This document shows, one piece after another, positions 7,982-16,739 of a stretch of 64,000 nucleotides of DNA (positions within the stretch are counted from its first letter, which is position 1; every line of letters begins with the position of its first letter). Below the pieces are notes generated by a model, which was not told the DNA's origin, did not search any database, and saw only the letters and a program-made list of their open reading frames with translations. Made by a program: the position numbers and the translations under genes. Source of the DNA: Vitreoscilla massiliensis (GTDB taxonomy: Bacteria > Pseudomonadota > Gammaproteobacteria > Burkholderiales > Neisseriaceae); NCBI RefSeq assembly GCF_001457815.1, contig NZ_LN898219.1, forward strand, positions 499,166-563,165, in the 5' to 3' direction.

Positions 7982-8914
7982 TTAACGCGGTGCGGCCAGA
8001 CTGGTATCGGTGAGTGAGGTACGCAAATGGTGGGCGGCGTCGTAGCGGCGTTGCATGCAGGCATTGATGATGCCGCCAAAAATCAAAATCATGCCGGTCA
8101 AATACAGCCACAGCATCAACACAATGACGCCGCCTATGCTGCCGTAAGTGGCAGAGTAGTTACCGAATTGGCCGACATAGAGCGAGAAACCATAGGTCAA
8201 TGCCAACCAGCCGGCGCTGGCGATGAGCGTGCCGGGCAAGATGCGTTTGATGTGCAAGCGTGGCTTGGTTTTGGGCACGATCCAGTAAATCAATAGCAGC
8301 AAGGTGAAAATCAAGATTGGCGGCAACAGCCAACGCGTCACATTCCACACCAAGCCGATGGCATCGGAAATGTCCACGTATTCGCGGATAAACTGCAAAA
8401 TGCTGCCGCCAAAAATCGGCATCAGCAAAGCCACCAAAATCAGGCTGAGAAACATCAAGGTGAACAACACCGACCACAATTTGTCCAGCAGCGTCATGCG
8501 CACATCCAATTGGTAGGCTTGGTTGAGTGCGCTCATCAAGGCGCTCATGCCTTTGGAGGCCGACCACAGTGTGCCCAGTGCGCCCAAAGACAGCAGATTG
8601 CCGCGTTGTTGGGTCAGTATCGGTTCCAAAATTTGCTTAATCATGCCAAAAATTTCTGTCGGCATCACGTCTTGCATCAATTGGTAGACTTGATTCGGAT
8701 TCAAATCCAAAAAAGGAATCACGCCGAGCAAAAATATCATCAGTGGAAAAAACGACAACAGGAAAAAATACGCCAATTGTGCGCCCAGCGCGGAGATGTC
8801 GATGTGCCGCAAACGCCACAGCAAGTCTTGCAACAGACCTTTGGTGGTGAGGACATTGATGTTTTCGGGTTGATCGACCAAAAACGATTGCAGCCAAGCG
8901 AAAATGGTTTTCAT
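7982..8914 (-). CDS. YihY/BrkB family inner-membrane protein
   Basis: 310 residues with six hydrophobic segments, matching the YihY/virulence factor BrkB family (UPF0761). Diagnostic stretches are LGAQLAYFFLLSFFPLMIFL near the N-terminus, LGTLWSASKGMSALMSALN in the middle and YGSIGGVIVLMLWLYLTGMI near the C-terminus. It is an integral membrane protein with a short His/Arg-rich cytoplasmic tail. The molecular function of the family is not established despite the historical names (RNase BN, serum resistance). The ribosome site before ATG 8914 is weak. Monocistronic between two DUS hairpins. Confidence 0.9.
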   Translation of the reverse strand: MKTIFAWLQSFLVDQPENINVLTTKGLLQDLLWRLRHIDISALGAQLAYFFLLSFFPLMIFLLGVIPFLDLNPNQVYQLMQDVMPTEIFGMIKQILEPILTQQRGNLLSLGALGTLWSASKGMSALMSALNQAYQLDVRMTLLDKLWSVLFTLMFLSLILVALLMPIFGGSILQFIREYVDISDAIGLVWNVTRWLLPPILIFTLLLLIYWIVPKTKPRLHIKRILPGTLIASAGWLALTYGFSLYVGQFGNYSATYGSIGGVIVLMLWLYLTGMILIFGGIINACMQRRYDAAHHLRTSLTDTSLAAPR

Positions 8915-9005
8915 GTGTGTTCGTCAAATGTCAAAGCGATGAAAAAGGCAAAAGACAGCCACTAGGGTAACAGCAAATGAGCTTGGGTGGCGAGGGTGCA
9001 TAAAA

Positions 9006-9033
9006 AAGCGGCCTGTAAATCGTTACAGGCCGC
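9006..9033 (-). terminator. DUS-pair hairpin after glyS
   Basis: AGCGGCCTGTAA and TTACAGGCCGCT pair with a 4-base spacer 25 bases past the glyS stop. On the minus strand the stem is followed by TTTTTTA, a good U-tract. Confidence 0.8.
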
Positions 9034-9057
9034 TGTTGTTGTGTTGCTGTAAGCAGC

Positions 9058-11121
9058 TTAATCGTTTAATAAGGCAATGTCGGCCACGGCATTCAATTGT
9101 TGGTTCAATTGATTGAGCAAGTTCAAACGGTTTTGTTTCAAGGCTGCATCGTCGGCCATCACCATCACGCCATCAAAGAAGGCATCGACAGGGGCGCGCA
9201 AAGTCGCCAATTGGCTCAAGGCCGCTTGGAAGTTTTGCGCATCTGTTGCGGTGTGTATGGCGGCCTGTAAACCTTCGGTGGCTGCAAACAAGGCTTTTTC
9301 GGCCTCTTCTTGCAACAATACAGGATTGACCGCGCCCAATTCGGCATCGGCTTTTTTGAGCAAATTGTGCACACGTTTGTTGGCCGCTGCCAAAGCCGCC
9401 GCTTCAGGCAAGGCTTTGAACTCGCTCACGGCTTCCAAGCGGGCGGTAATGTCGTGTAAATCGGCAGGACGGTGTGCCAACACAGCAGCAACCACGTCTT
9501 GCGCATAATCGGCCTGTAACAATACCGCCAAACGCGCGTACATAAAGTCGGTTACTTCGGCCACGGTATTGGCGGCCAACGTGCCAGCAGGGAAGCTGTC
9601 AAACGCGTCTTGTACCAAGGCAGGCAAGCTCACTGGGTATTGCATCAACATGCGCACCACGCCCAAAGCAGCACGGCGCAAGGCATATGGGTCTTTGTCG
9701 CCGGTTGGAATCAAGCCTATGCCCCAAATGCCAACGATGGCTTCGAGTTTGTCGGCCAAGGCCACGCTGGTGGCAACGGCGGTTTCAGGCAAGGCATCGC
9801 CAGCGAAACGCGGTTGGTAATGCTGTTCTAAAGCTTGCGCCACCACCGCGTCTTCGCCATCGTGCACGGCATAATACTTGCCCATTGTGCCTTGCAATTC
9901 AGGGAATTCACCGACCATTTCGGTGACCAAGTCGGCTTTGGCCAGCAAGGTCGCGCGCTCGGCTTGGGCGATGTCGGCGCCAATTTTGCCAGCAACAGAG
10001 CGGGCAATCGCAATCAAGCGCGCAATGCGTTCGCTTTGGCTGCCAAGTTTGTTGTGGTAGACCACGTGTTCCAAACGTGGCAAACGGCTTTCCAATGGTT
10101 TTTTCAAGTCGGTTTGGTAGAAGAATTCCGCATCTGACAGGCGTGCACGCAACACGCGCTCATTGCCTTGGATGATGTGGATGGGGTCTTTGGCTTTTAA
10201 ATTCGACACCAATAAGAAGCGGTTCATCAATTTGCCATTGCCATCGAGCAAGGGGAAGTATTTTTGATTTTGTTGCATGGTCAAAATCAAGCATTCTTGT
10301 GGCACGTTTAAGAAGTGTTCTTCAAAGCCGGCTTCTAACACCACAGGCAATTCCACCAAAGCAGTCACTTCGTCGCGCAAAGCCTCATCGGCGGCGACGG
10401 TGGCATTGAGTTTGCCAGCGGCTTGAGCCAAATGCTCATCAATTAAAGCGCGACGGGCGGCGAAATTGGCGATGACCTTGCCTTCAGCAGCCATTTTGCT
10501 TTCGTATTCATCGGCAACGGCAAACACAACCGGCTCGGTGGCCAAGAAGCGGTGACCCAAAGTCCAGTTTTGGCTGGACAAGCCCAAGACTTCGGTATTG
10601 AGCACGGTATTGCCCAACATCACCACCAAGCCGTGCACAGGACGCACGAAAGTGTGGGTAGAGCTGCCCCAACGCATCACTTTCGGAATCGGCAATTTTT
10701 TCACCGCTTGCGCCAACACATCGGCAATCACGCTTTCCAAGCTTTGGCCGCTTTGGGTGTATTCATACGCATACACGTCTTGTTTGCCATCGTTGATGAT
10801 TTTCAAGTCGGCAACATCGGCGCCAGCGCCGCGGGCAAAACCCAATAAGGCTTTGGTCGGTTCGCCGTCTTTCATGCCATTGGCCACAGACGGGCCTTTT
10901 TTCACCACTTGTTGGTCGGCTTGGATGCCAACCACATTTTTCACCAACACGCCCAAGCGGCGAGGGGACGCAAACACTTTGTATTCGGCTTTGTCAGCGA
11001 TGAAGTGGTCTTTTTGCAATTGTTCAATAATGCTGGCAGCGAAGCTCTCGCCCAGATTGTTCAGGGCTTTTGGAGGCAGTTCTTCGGTGCGCAATTCGAT
11101 TAATAAAGATTCGGTGCTCAT
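9058..11121 (-). CDS. glyS: Glycine--tRNA ligase beta subunit
   Basis: 687 residues, the usual length for the beta chain of the tetrameric (alpha2beta2) bacterial glycyl-tRNA synthetase. The N-terminus (LLIELRTEELPPKALNNL) and blocks such as KVMRWGSSTHTFVRPVHGLV, QECLILTMQQNQKYFPLLD and PTGDKDPYALRRAALGVVRM are characteristic. The beta subunit binds tRNA-Gly while the alpha subunit makes glycyl-adenylate. Start ATG 11121 is preceded by AGGTAAGCC. Two DUS words are embedded in the coding sequence (about 9258 and 9511). It lies downstream of glyQ in the same direction, with a 109-base gap. Confidence 0.97.
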   Translation of the reverse strand: MSTESLLIELRTEELPPKALNNLGESFAASIIEQLQKDHFIADKAEYKVFASPRRLGVLVKNVVGIQADQQVVKKGPSVANGMKDGEPTKALLGFARGAGADVADLKIINDGKQDVYAYEYTQSGQSLESVIADVLAQAVKKLPIPKVMRWGSSTHTFVRPVHGLVVMLGNTVLNTEVLGLSSQNWTLGHRFLATEPVVFAVADEYESKMAAEGKVIANFAARRALIDEHLAQAAGKLNATVAADEALRDEVTALVELPVVLEAGFEEHFLNVPQECLILTMQQNQKYFPLLDGNGKLMNRFLLVSNLKAKDPIHIIQGNERVLRARLSDAEFFYQTDLKKPLESRLPRLEHVVYHNKLGSQSERIARLIAIARSVAGKIGADIAQAERATLLAKADLVTEMVGEFPELQGTMGKYYAVHDGEDAVVAQALEQHYQPRFAGDALPETAVATSVALADKLEAIVGIWGIGLIPTGDKDPYALRRAALGVVRMLMQYPVSLPALVQDAFDSFPAGTLAANTVAEVTDFMYARLAVLLQADYAQDVVAAVLAHRPADLHDITARLEAVSEFKALPEAAALAAANKRVHNLLKKADAELGAVNPVLLQEEAEKALFAATEGLQAAIHTATDAQNFQAALSQLATLRAPVDAFFDGVMVMADDAALKQNRLNLLNQLNQQLNAVADIALLND

Positions 11122-11153
11122 GGCTTACCTTTGTGGGTATTCGTTTAAACAGT

Positions 11154-11221
11154 AAGCGGCCTGTAAACACAGAAGGTCGGCGTAGACGCAACGTGCGGTA
11201 TTTTTAAGCTTACAGGCCGAT
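11154..11221. repeat. Inverted DUS words with long loop between glyQ and glyS
   Basis: AAGCGGCCTGTAAAC near 11156 and GCTTACAGGCC near 11208 face each other across about 40 bases. The wide loop makes strong termination doubtful, which fits co-transcription of the two synthetase subunits. Confidence 0.5.
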
Positions 11222-11230
11222 GTATCAGGG

Positions 11231-12148
11231 TTAAGCGGCGTTGGTTTCGGCCTTGTTTTTAATCAAGGGATAACCCAAGGCTTCGCGGCTGTCGACGTAT
11301 TTTTGTGCCACGGCGCGGCTGAGGGCACGCACACGGCCGATGTAAGTCGCGCGTTCGGTCACCGAAATCGCGCCACGGGCGTCGAGCAAGTTGAAGGTGT
11401 GGCCGGCTTTGAGCACCAATTCATATGCAGGCAAGGCCAAAGAGGTTTCTTCTACCGCCAAGATGCGCTGCGCTTGTTCTTCAAATTTATTGAATTGGCC
11501 CAATAACCATTCCGCATCCGAGTATTCAAAATTGTAAGTCGATTGTTCCACTTCGTTTTGGTGGTAAACATCGCCATAAGTGAGCACTTGGCCGTCCAAG
11601 GTTTTGGTCCACACCAAATCGTAGACGTTTTCCACGCCTTGCAAATACATCGCCAAACGCTCGATGCCATAAGTGATTTCACCCAATACAGGGGTGCAAT
11701 CGATGCCGCCCACTTGTTGGAAATAGGTGAATTGGGTCACTTCCATGCCGTTAAGCCACACTTCCCAGCCCAAGCCCCAAGCGCCCAAAGTTGGGTTTTC
11801 CCAGTCGTCTTCGACAAAACGGATGTCGTGTTCCAACGGCGAAATGCCCAATTCTTGCAAAGACTGCAAATACAATTCTTGGATGTTGTCCGGAGCTGGT
11901 TTTAAGGCCACTTGGAATTGGTAATAGTGTTGCAAACGGTTAGGGTTGTCGCCATAACGGCCGTCTTTGGGGCGACGCGAAGGTTGTACATAGGCGGCAA
12001 ACCAAGGCTCAGGGCCTAAGGCGCGCAAACAAGTCGCGGGATGAGAAGTGCCTGCGCCCACTTCCATATCGAATGGTTGCAACACTGCACAGCCATGCGC
12101 TGCCCAGAAAGTTTGTAATTTGAAAATGATTTCTTGAAAGGTCAACAT
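11231..12148 (-). CDS. glyQ: Glycine--tRNA ligase alpha subunit
   Basis: 305 residues, the normal size of the class II catalytic alpha subunit. Class II features are visible: FQEIIFKLQTFWAAHGC at the start, EVGAGTSHPATCLRALGPEPW (motif 2 region follows with QPSRRPKDGRYGDNPNR) and GIERLAMYLQGVENVYDLVW (motif 3 with the conserved GIERL). It activates glycine with ATP and pairs with GlyS encoded downstream. It is probably transcribed first in a glyQ-glyS unit from a promoter in 12149-12300. Confidence 0.97.
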   Translation of the reverse strand: MLTFQEIIFKLQTFWAAHGCAVLQPFDMEVGAGTSHPATCLRALGPEPWFAAYVQPSRRPKDGRYGDNPNRLQHYYQFQVALKPAPDNIQELYLQSLQELGISPLEHDIRFVEDDWENPTLGAWGLGWEVWLNGMEVTQFTYFQQVGGIDCTPVLGEITYGIERLAMYLQGVENVYDLVWTKTLDGQVLTYGDVYHQNEVEQSTYNFEYSDAEWLLGQFNKFEEQAQRILAVEETSLALPAYELVLKAGHTFNLLDARGAISVTERATYIGRVRALSRAVAQKYVDSREALGYPLIKNKAETNAA

Positions 12149-12290
12149 GAGAACTAACTTTAGACGTAGCCGTAAATAGGCCTTATTCTACTGTATCGAG
12201 GCGGTGGTGGGTAGTGAGTTAAAAGCCGTGCCGCTGCCATGTCTTTCATCTGTTACGGAATCGTGCGCTCACATGAGTCCGAAGCGCTTG

Positions 12291-12302
12291 TTTACAGGCC
12301 GC
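12291..12302. repeat. Isolated DUS-like word (one of many single copies)
   Basis: TTTACAGGCCGC standing alone upstream of the OmpA-like gene. Other unpaired copies seen by eye lie near 9258, 9511, 13359, 13730, 15117, 21851, 22556, 23784, 24323, 30114, 30932, 31528, 31816, 34316, 34866, 35260, 35424, 38984, 41816, 49615, 51969, 52241, 52606, 54225, 56478, 60031, 60170, 62242 and 63566. Inside genes the minus-oriented word is usually read as Leu-Gln-Ala-Ala. Confidence 0.8.
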
Positions 12303-12369
12303 ATTTTGGCTGTGGCCACAGCGGTCACATCCCACACACATAAACATATTCAAAACGCAGTGAAATCAG

Positions 12370-12375
12370 TATAAT
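12370..12375 (+). promoter_or_regulatory. Probable -10 box of the OmpA-like gene
   Basis: A perfect TATAAT sits 65 bases before the start at 12440. The -35 region is poor (TTCAAA at 12349-12354, spacing 15), so the promoter is plausible rather than proven. Confidence 0.45.
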
Positions 12376-12439
12376 GCGACCGTTTGAGTTTACATGATGC
12401 TGCATTGCGGCATTGCTTTAATAGAAACGGGATATTACA

Positions 12440-13030
12440 GTGTCAATGAATAACGATGATGAAGATAACTACACCCAACGCAACCTGCTGATTTTATTGG
12501 GCGTGTTGGTTGGTTTGGTCACCACTGCCATCGTGGTATGGGCAGCTTGGTTGGGTTTGAATGGCGATGCGGCCTCTGCGCCTGCAGCGGCTTCGGCAAG
12601 CGAAGTGGCCTCTGAAACCCAAGCACCGTCTGATGTGGCGCCAGAAGCGTCTGCTCCAGTAGCAGCATCTGCGGTGGCTGCACCATTGGAATTGAAAGAC
12701 GACGAGTCTAAAGTGGTGGTGGACAATGGCGTGGTGAAATTCTACTTCGCCGTGGGCAAAGCCGATTTGGCCACTGGCGCGGATGAAGCCTTGAAAGACG
12801 TGATTGCCGGCGTGAAAGATGGCAAAAAAGCCATGATTTCTGGCTACCATGACAGCACTGGTACTTTGGCCGTGAACGAAGAAGTGGCGAAGAAACGCGC
12901 GTTCGCAGTGAAAGACGCTTTGGTGCGCTTGGGCGTGACCGAAGAACAAATCGAATTGGTGAAACCACAAGTGTCTGAAGGCACAGGCGCCAGCGCTGAA
13001 GCGCGTCGCGTTGAAGTGGTATTGAAATAA
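12440..13030 (+). CDS. OmpA-family peptidoglycan-binding membrane protein
   Basis: 196 residues. A short charged N-terminus is followed by one transmembrane helix (LLILLGVLVGLVTTAIVVWA), then an Ala/Ser/Pro/Glu-rich linker (about residues 47-85), then an OmpA-like domain. In the last part VKFYFAVGKADLATGADEAL, ISGYHDSTGT and NEEVAKKRAFAVKDALVRLG correspond to the OmpA C-domain, with Asp and Arg (EARRVEV) in the positions that bind diaminopimelate. The protein is probably anchored in the inner membrane with the domain in the periplasm, tethering the wall. GTG 12440 fits the ACGGGA ribosome site better than ATG 12446. Confidence 0.85.
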   Translation: MSMNNDDEDNYTQRNLLILLGVLVGLVTTAIVVWAAWLGLNGDAASAPAAASASEVASETQAPSDVAPEASAPVAASAVAAPLELKDDESKVVVDNGVVKFYFAVGKADLATGADEALKDVIAGVKDGKKAMISGYHDSTGTLAVNEEVAKKRAFAVKDALVRLGVTEEQIELVKPQVSEGTGASAEARRVEVVLK

Positions 13031-13068
13031 TTCGAGTCTTCCTGCCGCATGTGCGGCGTGGGATGCAG

Positions 13069-13101
13069 AAAAAAGCACTTGTATGAACAAGTGCTTTTTT
13101 T
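13069..13101 (+). terminator. Intrinsic terminator of the OmpA-like gene
   Basis: AAAAAAGCACTTGT and its complement flank a 4-base loop and run into seven T residues, 38 bases past the stop. It contains no DUS word. Confidence 0.9.
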
Positions 13102-13152
13102 GTGGGCGCAATTCGGGCATTATCGCGGCTTTGAGGGAATGAAGGGAATACC

Positions 13153-13629
13153 ATGCAGTGGTTTAAAACAGTGGTCGTGGCAAGCGTATTGGGCAGCAGC
13201 GCCTTGGTGCAAGCGCAAACATGGCAAGTGTGCACTTGGGATGTGGAGGTGACGCGCACCGCCAAACCGTGGCAAAACGTCGATGTGGTCACACAAACCA
13301 AGTTCAACAGCGGCGAAATCGCGGCGATGGAAGTGGATAATGAGCGCCGTGGTTGGGAGCTTACAGGCCGCTTCTTGCGCACCAATGGCCCGTATACCGA
13401 GCCTTGTGCTTATGCCAATGGAACAAGTCAGCGCATGGTGGTGTGGCCGTCATATGAACACGCCGACAAAATGCCGCCCCAAGACTTGCTGTTTCAAGCC
13501 GGCGATGTGCTCACCGTCACCCAATACGTGACCGAGGCCGATGTGGACAAACGCCAATTGAGCAGCGATGAGTTTGAATTGCAAGCGGTGCAATTGAACA
13601 GCGACGTATACAGCCGCGAGTTGCCATAA
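13153..13629 (+). CDS. Secreted protein of unknown function
   Basis: 158 residues with AAGGGA six bases before ATG 13153. A signal peptide (MQWFKTVVVASVLGSSALVQ, cut after VQA) leads to a mature protein of about 137 residues, with two cysteines (VCTWDVEV, EPCAYANG) that could pair, and beta-rich sequence. A DUS word sits in the coding sequence near 13359 (read as LTGR). Probably periplasmic. No family recognised and no operon partner. Confidence 0.75.
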   Translation: MQWFKTVVVASVLGSSALVQAQTWQVCTWDVEVTRTAKPWQNVDVVTQTKFNSGEIAAMEVDNERRGWELTGRFLRTNGPYTEPCAYANGTSQRMVVWPSYEHADKMPPQDLLFQAGDVLTVTQYVTEADVDKRQLSSDEFELQAVQLNSDVYSRELP

Positions 13630-13860
13630 AGACTGGCACAGACCGCTACAAAAATACCACAAAACCTATTTGGATAAACTCGTCAATGTGCTTGATTTGT
13701 CTGATTTAAATCGCGCTTGTCAAACTGCTTTACAGGCCGCTTAAGCAAAGCATAGGAAGGCAACGGCCCATGTGTTATGTTGACTCAATAATATGAAATA
13801 TCAATCACAACCTAGGCTGACGGCTGCTGCTGACGCCGGTTTAACACAGGGGAGGTGCAC

Positions 13861-14193
13861 ATGTTCTTGGTTTGGTTATTGGGCTTGGTATTCAGTGGTT
13901 TGTGCGGCGTTGTCATCAAAGTGCGTTTTGCGGGGGATTTGAAGAGCAAACACAACAGCAGTGGCTTTTATCGGCTGGTGGGGTATTTGAATTATGCGAT
14001 GTTGGCGATAGGTGTGTTGGCATTAATCTTATACCAAGCCAAACAAGGCATGGGCGCGGATTTGATGGTCTACATCAAACACCTGTTTCCCATCGTCCTC
14101 AGTTGGCGTGTGGCCAAAACGGCCATGGATAAAGCGGAAGAATTGTCAGAGCACTTTGCCAGTCGACGCACAAGCCGTACCGTGGTGTCATAG
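13861..14193 (+). CDS. Small two-helix inner-membrane protein
   Basis: 110 residues from ATG 13861, which sits six bases after a strong GGGGAGG; a GTG at 13855 overlaps that ribosome site and is rejected. The first helix (FLVWLLGLVFSGLCGVVIKV) and the second (LNYAMLAIGVLALILYQ) are followed by an amphipathic region (FPIVLSWRVAKTAMDKAEEL) and a basic Arg/Ser tail. Function unknown. Closed by a DUS-pair hairpin. Confidence 0.7.
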   Translation: MFLVWLLGLVFSGLCGVVIKVRFAGDLKSKHNSSGFYRLVGYLNYAMLAIGVLALILYQAKQGMGADLMVYIKHLFPIVLSWRVAKTAMDKAEELSEHFASRRTSRTVVS

Positions 14194-14214
14194 TATTCAT
14201 CAAATGTATAGAAT

Positions 14215-14247
14215 AAGCGGCCTGTAAATATTGTTTACAGGCCGCTT
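14215..14247 (+). terminator. DUS-pair hairpin
   Basis: AAGCGGCCTGTAAA and TTTACAGGCCGCTT with a short loop, 22 bases past the stop at 14193, running into TTTA. Confidence 0.8.
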
Positions 14248-14452
14248 TAGGGTGGTGAGCGCTGGTTTGTAATCAGCAATGTTGTGCAGGATATTTTAGG
14301 GCTGGCAGCGCTGGTAAAATGTGTGCGCAATAAACATCGCAGTGGCAGCCAGTTGGGCCTTGCGTGCATGAACATATCAAACATGAGATACCTAAGGCAA
14401 GCATACAACAATGGTTGCTGGCGTGTGTCTGTGTTGAATAAAGAGAATCAAA

Positions 14453-15097
14453 TTGCCCAGTATTGAAACCTTAATGACGGTGTTATTGGCCTTGGTGTTG
14501 TTGGAGTTGACGCCAGGGCCGGACATGATGTTGACCTTGGCGCGCGGCATAGGCCAAGGGCGGCGCATTGCCTTGCTCAGCGTGGTCGGCATGTCGCTGG
14601 TGGCGGGCGTGGTGCAAGTGTCGCTGTTGGTGTTGGGTTTGGCCAGCGTGTTGCACCGCTATCCTATGGCTTTGCAAATCTTACAATGGGCGGGAGCGCT
14701 GTATCTGCTGTATTTGGGCGCGAAAATGCTCTATGCCAGCGTCAGCGGTGCGGCCAGTGTGTTAAGCAGCACACCGCCCATCAGCGGCGCGCAAGCGATT
14801 AAAGAGGGCACAATTAACAGCCTCACCAATCCGAAATCGCTGTTGTTTATGTTTGCGTTTTTGCCGCAGTTTGTCGACCCAAGCGTGGGGCCGGTGTGGT
14901 TGCAATTGCTGGTTTTGGGCTGCATGCAAAAAACCACTGGCATCATTGCCTTGGGCAGTGTCGCCTTGGCTTCGGGCAAGGCCGGTGAGTGTTTGGCTCG
15001 CCACCCACGCTATTTGTTGTGGCAACAACGCTTTACCGGTATGGTGATGCTGGGTTTGGGCGTGCGCTTGTTTTTCAGCGGCAATGCCAGCAAATAA
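14453..15097 (+). CDS. LysE/RhtB family amino-acid exporter
   Basis: 214 residues with six hydrophobic helices, the standard LysE/RhtB size. The N-terminal ELTPGPDMMLTLARGIGQGR contains the family's PGPD motif, and NSLTNPKSLLFMFAFLPQFV carries the conserved NPK near the middle. Such proteins export amino acids, homoserine lactone-like compounds or other small metabolites by proton exchange. The substrate cannot be read from the sequence. The best start is TTG 14453 after AAAGAGA; no ATG occurs until residue 8. Confidence 0.9.
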   Translation: MPSIETLMTVLLALVLLELTPGPDMMLTLARGIGQGRRIALLSVVGMSLVAGVVQVSLLVLGLASVLHRYPMALQILQWAGALYLLYLGAKMLYASVSGAASVLSSTPPISGAQAIKEGTINSLTNPKSLLFMFAFLPQFVDPSVGPVWLQLLVLGCMQKTTGIIALGSVALASGKAGECLARHPRYLLWQQRFTGMVMLGLGVRLFFSGNASK

Positions 15098-15178
15098 GGC
15101 GTAGTTGTCGCCATAAGCGGCCTGTAAGCGCACCTCTCTAGTGACCACTGTGTTTATGAGTATCAACGGAGCAAGAAC

Positions 15179-15652
15179 ATGGTTTCGGTTTATGGCTTGT
15201 TTGTGCTGATGGTGGTGTGGCGTTTGTTCATCTTGCTGTGGGTGGCGCTGCGTTTGCAGCCGCAACACATCGCCACTTGGGCGGTGCGCGAGCCGCGTTT
15301 GCGCAATGTGCACCGGCGGCGGGTTAATGTGGGCTTGTTGCTGGCGCTATTGGGTTTATTGGGCATGGTGGCGATGTTCATGCGCTTGAGTGCGAGCCAA
15401 ATTCAAGCACAACCGCAGTGGTTGGGGTTGACCATACTGATGCCAGCATTGGCGCTGTGCGCCTTGATGGAGGTGTGGGATTATGGTCGCTACCGCTTGC
15501 TGGTGTACAAGAATTATGGCGATTTTTACCGCGATTGGGATGATTACGCCCGTGACGACAGCGTGCTCACCCGCATCATCATCGCGCTGTATGGGCTGAT
15601 GGCGCTGGGGGTATTGCTGTTGTGTGTGCTCGAAGCGGCGACATTGTGGTAA
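15179..15652 (+). CDS. Membrane protein of unknown function
   Basis: 157 residues, four predicted helices (VYGLFVLMVVWRLFILLWV, VGLLLALLGLLGMVAMFM, WLGLTILMPALALCALMEV, IIIALYGLMALGVLLLCV) separated by a basic loop (REPRLRNVHRRR) and an acidic aromatic loop (YGDFYRDWDDYARDD). CGGAGC lies upstream of ATG 15179. It follows the LysE gene by 81 bases with a DUS word between. Family not recognised. Confidence 0.7.
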   Translation: MVSVYGLFVLMVVWRLFILLWVALRLQPQHIATWAVREPRLRNVHRRRVNVGLLLALLGLLGMVAMFMRLSASQIQAQPQWLGLTILMPALALCALMEVWDYGRYRLLVYKNYGDFYRDWDDYARDDSVLTRIIIALYGLMALGVLLLCVLEAATLW

Positions 15653-15681
15653 TCCCCTTGCAGTGTATGTGTAATCATTAA

Positions 15682-15714
15682 AAGCGGCCTGTAAAGATTG
15701 TTTACAGGCCGCTT
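15682..15714. terminator. Bidirectional DUS-pair hairpin
   Basis: AAGCGGCCTGTAAA/TTTACAGGCCGCTT between the membrane protein gene (stop 15652) and dppF (stop 15765, opposite strand). Confidence 0.8.
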
Positions 15715-15764
15715 GTTTGGGTGTTTAAAGCTTATTCTGCAAGCTGATTCAGAGTCTGGCGCGT

Positions 15765-16739
15765 TTAGGCGGCAATCTCTTCTAAGCGGTGGCATGCCAC
15801 CAAGCGGCCTTGCCATGGACGCAGCTCAGGTTCTTGCTGTGCGCATTGCTCTTGCGCAAACGGACAGCGCAGGTGCAAAGAGCAACCGCTGGGCAGGTTC
15901 AATGGGCTGGGCAATTCGCCTTTGAGTTTGAGTTCGGCTTGGTGGCCGTTTAAACTCGGCGCCGCCGCCAATAAAGCACGGGTATACGGGTGGCACGGTT
16001 TTTCAAAAATGGCTTCTTTGGGGCCGTGTTCGACCGCTTTGCCCAAATACATCACCATCAAATCATCGGCAACATGGCGCACCACCGACAGATTGTGCGA
16101 AATAAACACATACGCGGTGTGGTAAGCGTCCTGTAAATCCATAAACAAGTTCAAAACCTGCGCTTGGATGGACACGTCCAAGGCCGAAGTCGGCTCGTCG
16201 GCAACAATGATTTTTGGGTTCAGCATCATCGCGCGTGCCAAGGCGATGCGCTGACGCTGACCGCCGGAGAACATGTGCGGATAACGACCGACATGCTCAG
16301 GGCGCAAGCCCACGCGTTTCATCATCGCCACCACTTGCTCTTGTTTCTCGGCTTTACTCAGTTTGCTGTGTATGCTCAAGGGTTCGGCCAATTGAAAGCC
16401 GATGGTGTGGCGCGGATTCAGCGACGCATAAGGGTTTTGAAACACCATTTGGATTTCGGTGCGCAAGTGTTTCAAGGCCGCTTTGCCCAAGCTGGAGGTG
16501 GCGGCGCCATTGATGTTCAGTTCGCCGCCAGTAGGCGCTTCAATCAGTGTTAATTGGCGCGCCAAGGTGGATTTGCCACAACCGGATTCACCGACGATGG
16601 CCAAGGTCTTGCCTTGTTGCAATTCAAACGACACGCCGTTTAAGGCGCGTACGGTGGCTTTGGGTTTGCCAAAGCCTTGTGATACGGAGTAATGGCGGCT
16701 CAAATCGCGAGCGGCCAAGACGGTTTGTGCTTCGCTCAT
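15765..16739 (-). CDS. dppF: Dipeptide ABC transporter ATP-binding protein DppF
   Basis: 324 residues, oligopeptide/dipeptide ABC ATPase. Walker A is GESGCGKST, the signature is FSGGQRQR and Walker B/D-loop is IIVADEPTSALDVS. The C-terminal GCSLHLRCPFAQEQCAQQEP is the cysteine-containing tail of OppF/DppF proteins (oligo_HPY region; some homologues carry Fe-S there). Its start overlaps the dppD stop by four bases (ATGA), indicating translational coupling. It forms the ATPase heterodimer with DppD. Confidence 0.92.
   Translation of the reverse strand: MSEAQTVLAARDLSRHYSVSQGFGKPKATVRALNGVSFELQQGKTLAIVGESGCGKSTLARQLTLIEAPTGGELNINGAATSSLGKAALKHLRTEIQMVFQNPYASLNPRHTIGFQLAEPLSIHSKLSKAEKQEQVVAMMKRVGLRPEHVGRYPHMFSGGQRQRIALARAMMLNPKIIVADEPTSALDVSIQAQVLNLFMDLQDAYHTAYVFISHNLSVVRHVADDLMVMYLGKAVEHGPKEAIFEKPCHPYTRALLAAAPSLNGHQAELKLKGELPSPLNLPSGCSLHLRCPFAQEQCAQQEPELRPWQGRLVACHRLEEIAA

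Noticed and set aside
14284..14466. 60-codon frame before the LysE gene
   Set aside because: No ribosome site, no hydrophobic or family pattern, and it runs into the start of the LysE gene.
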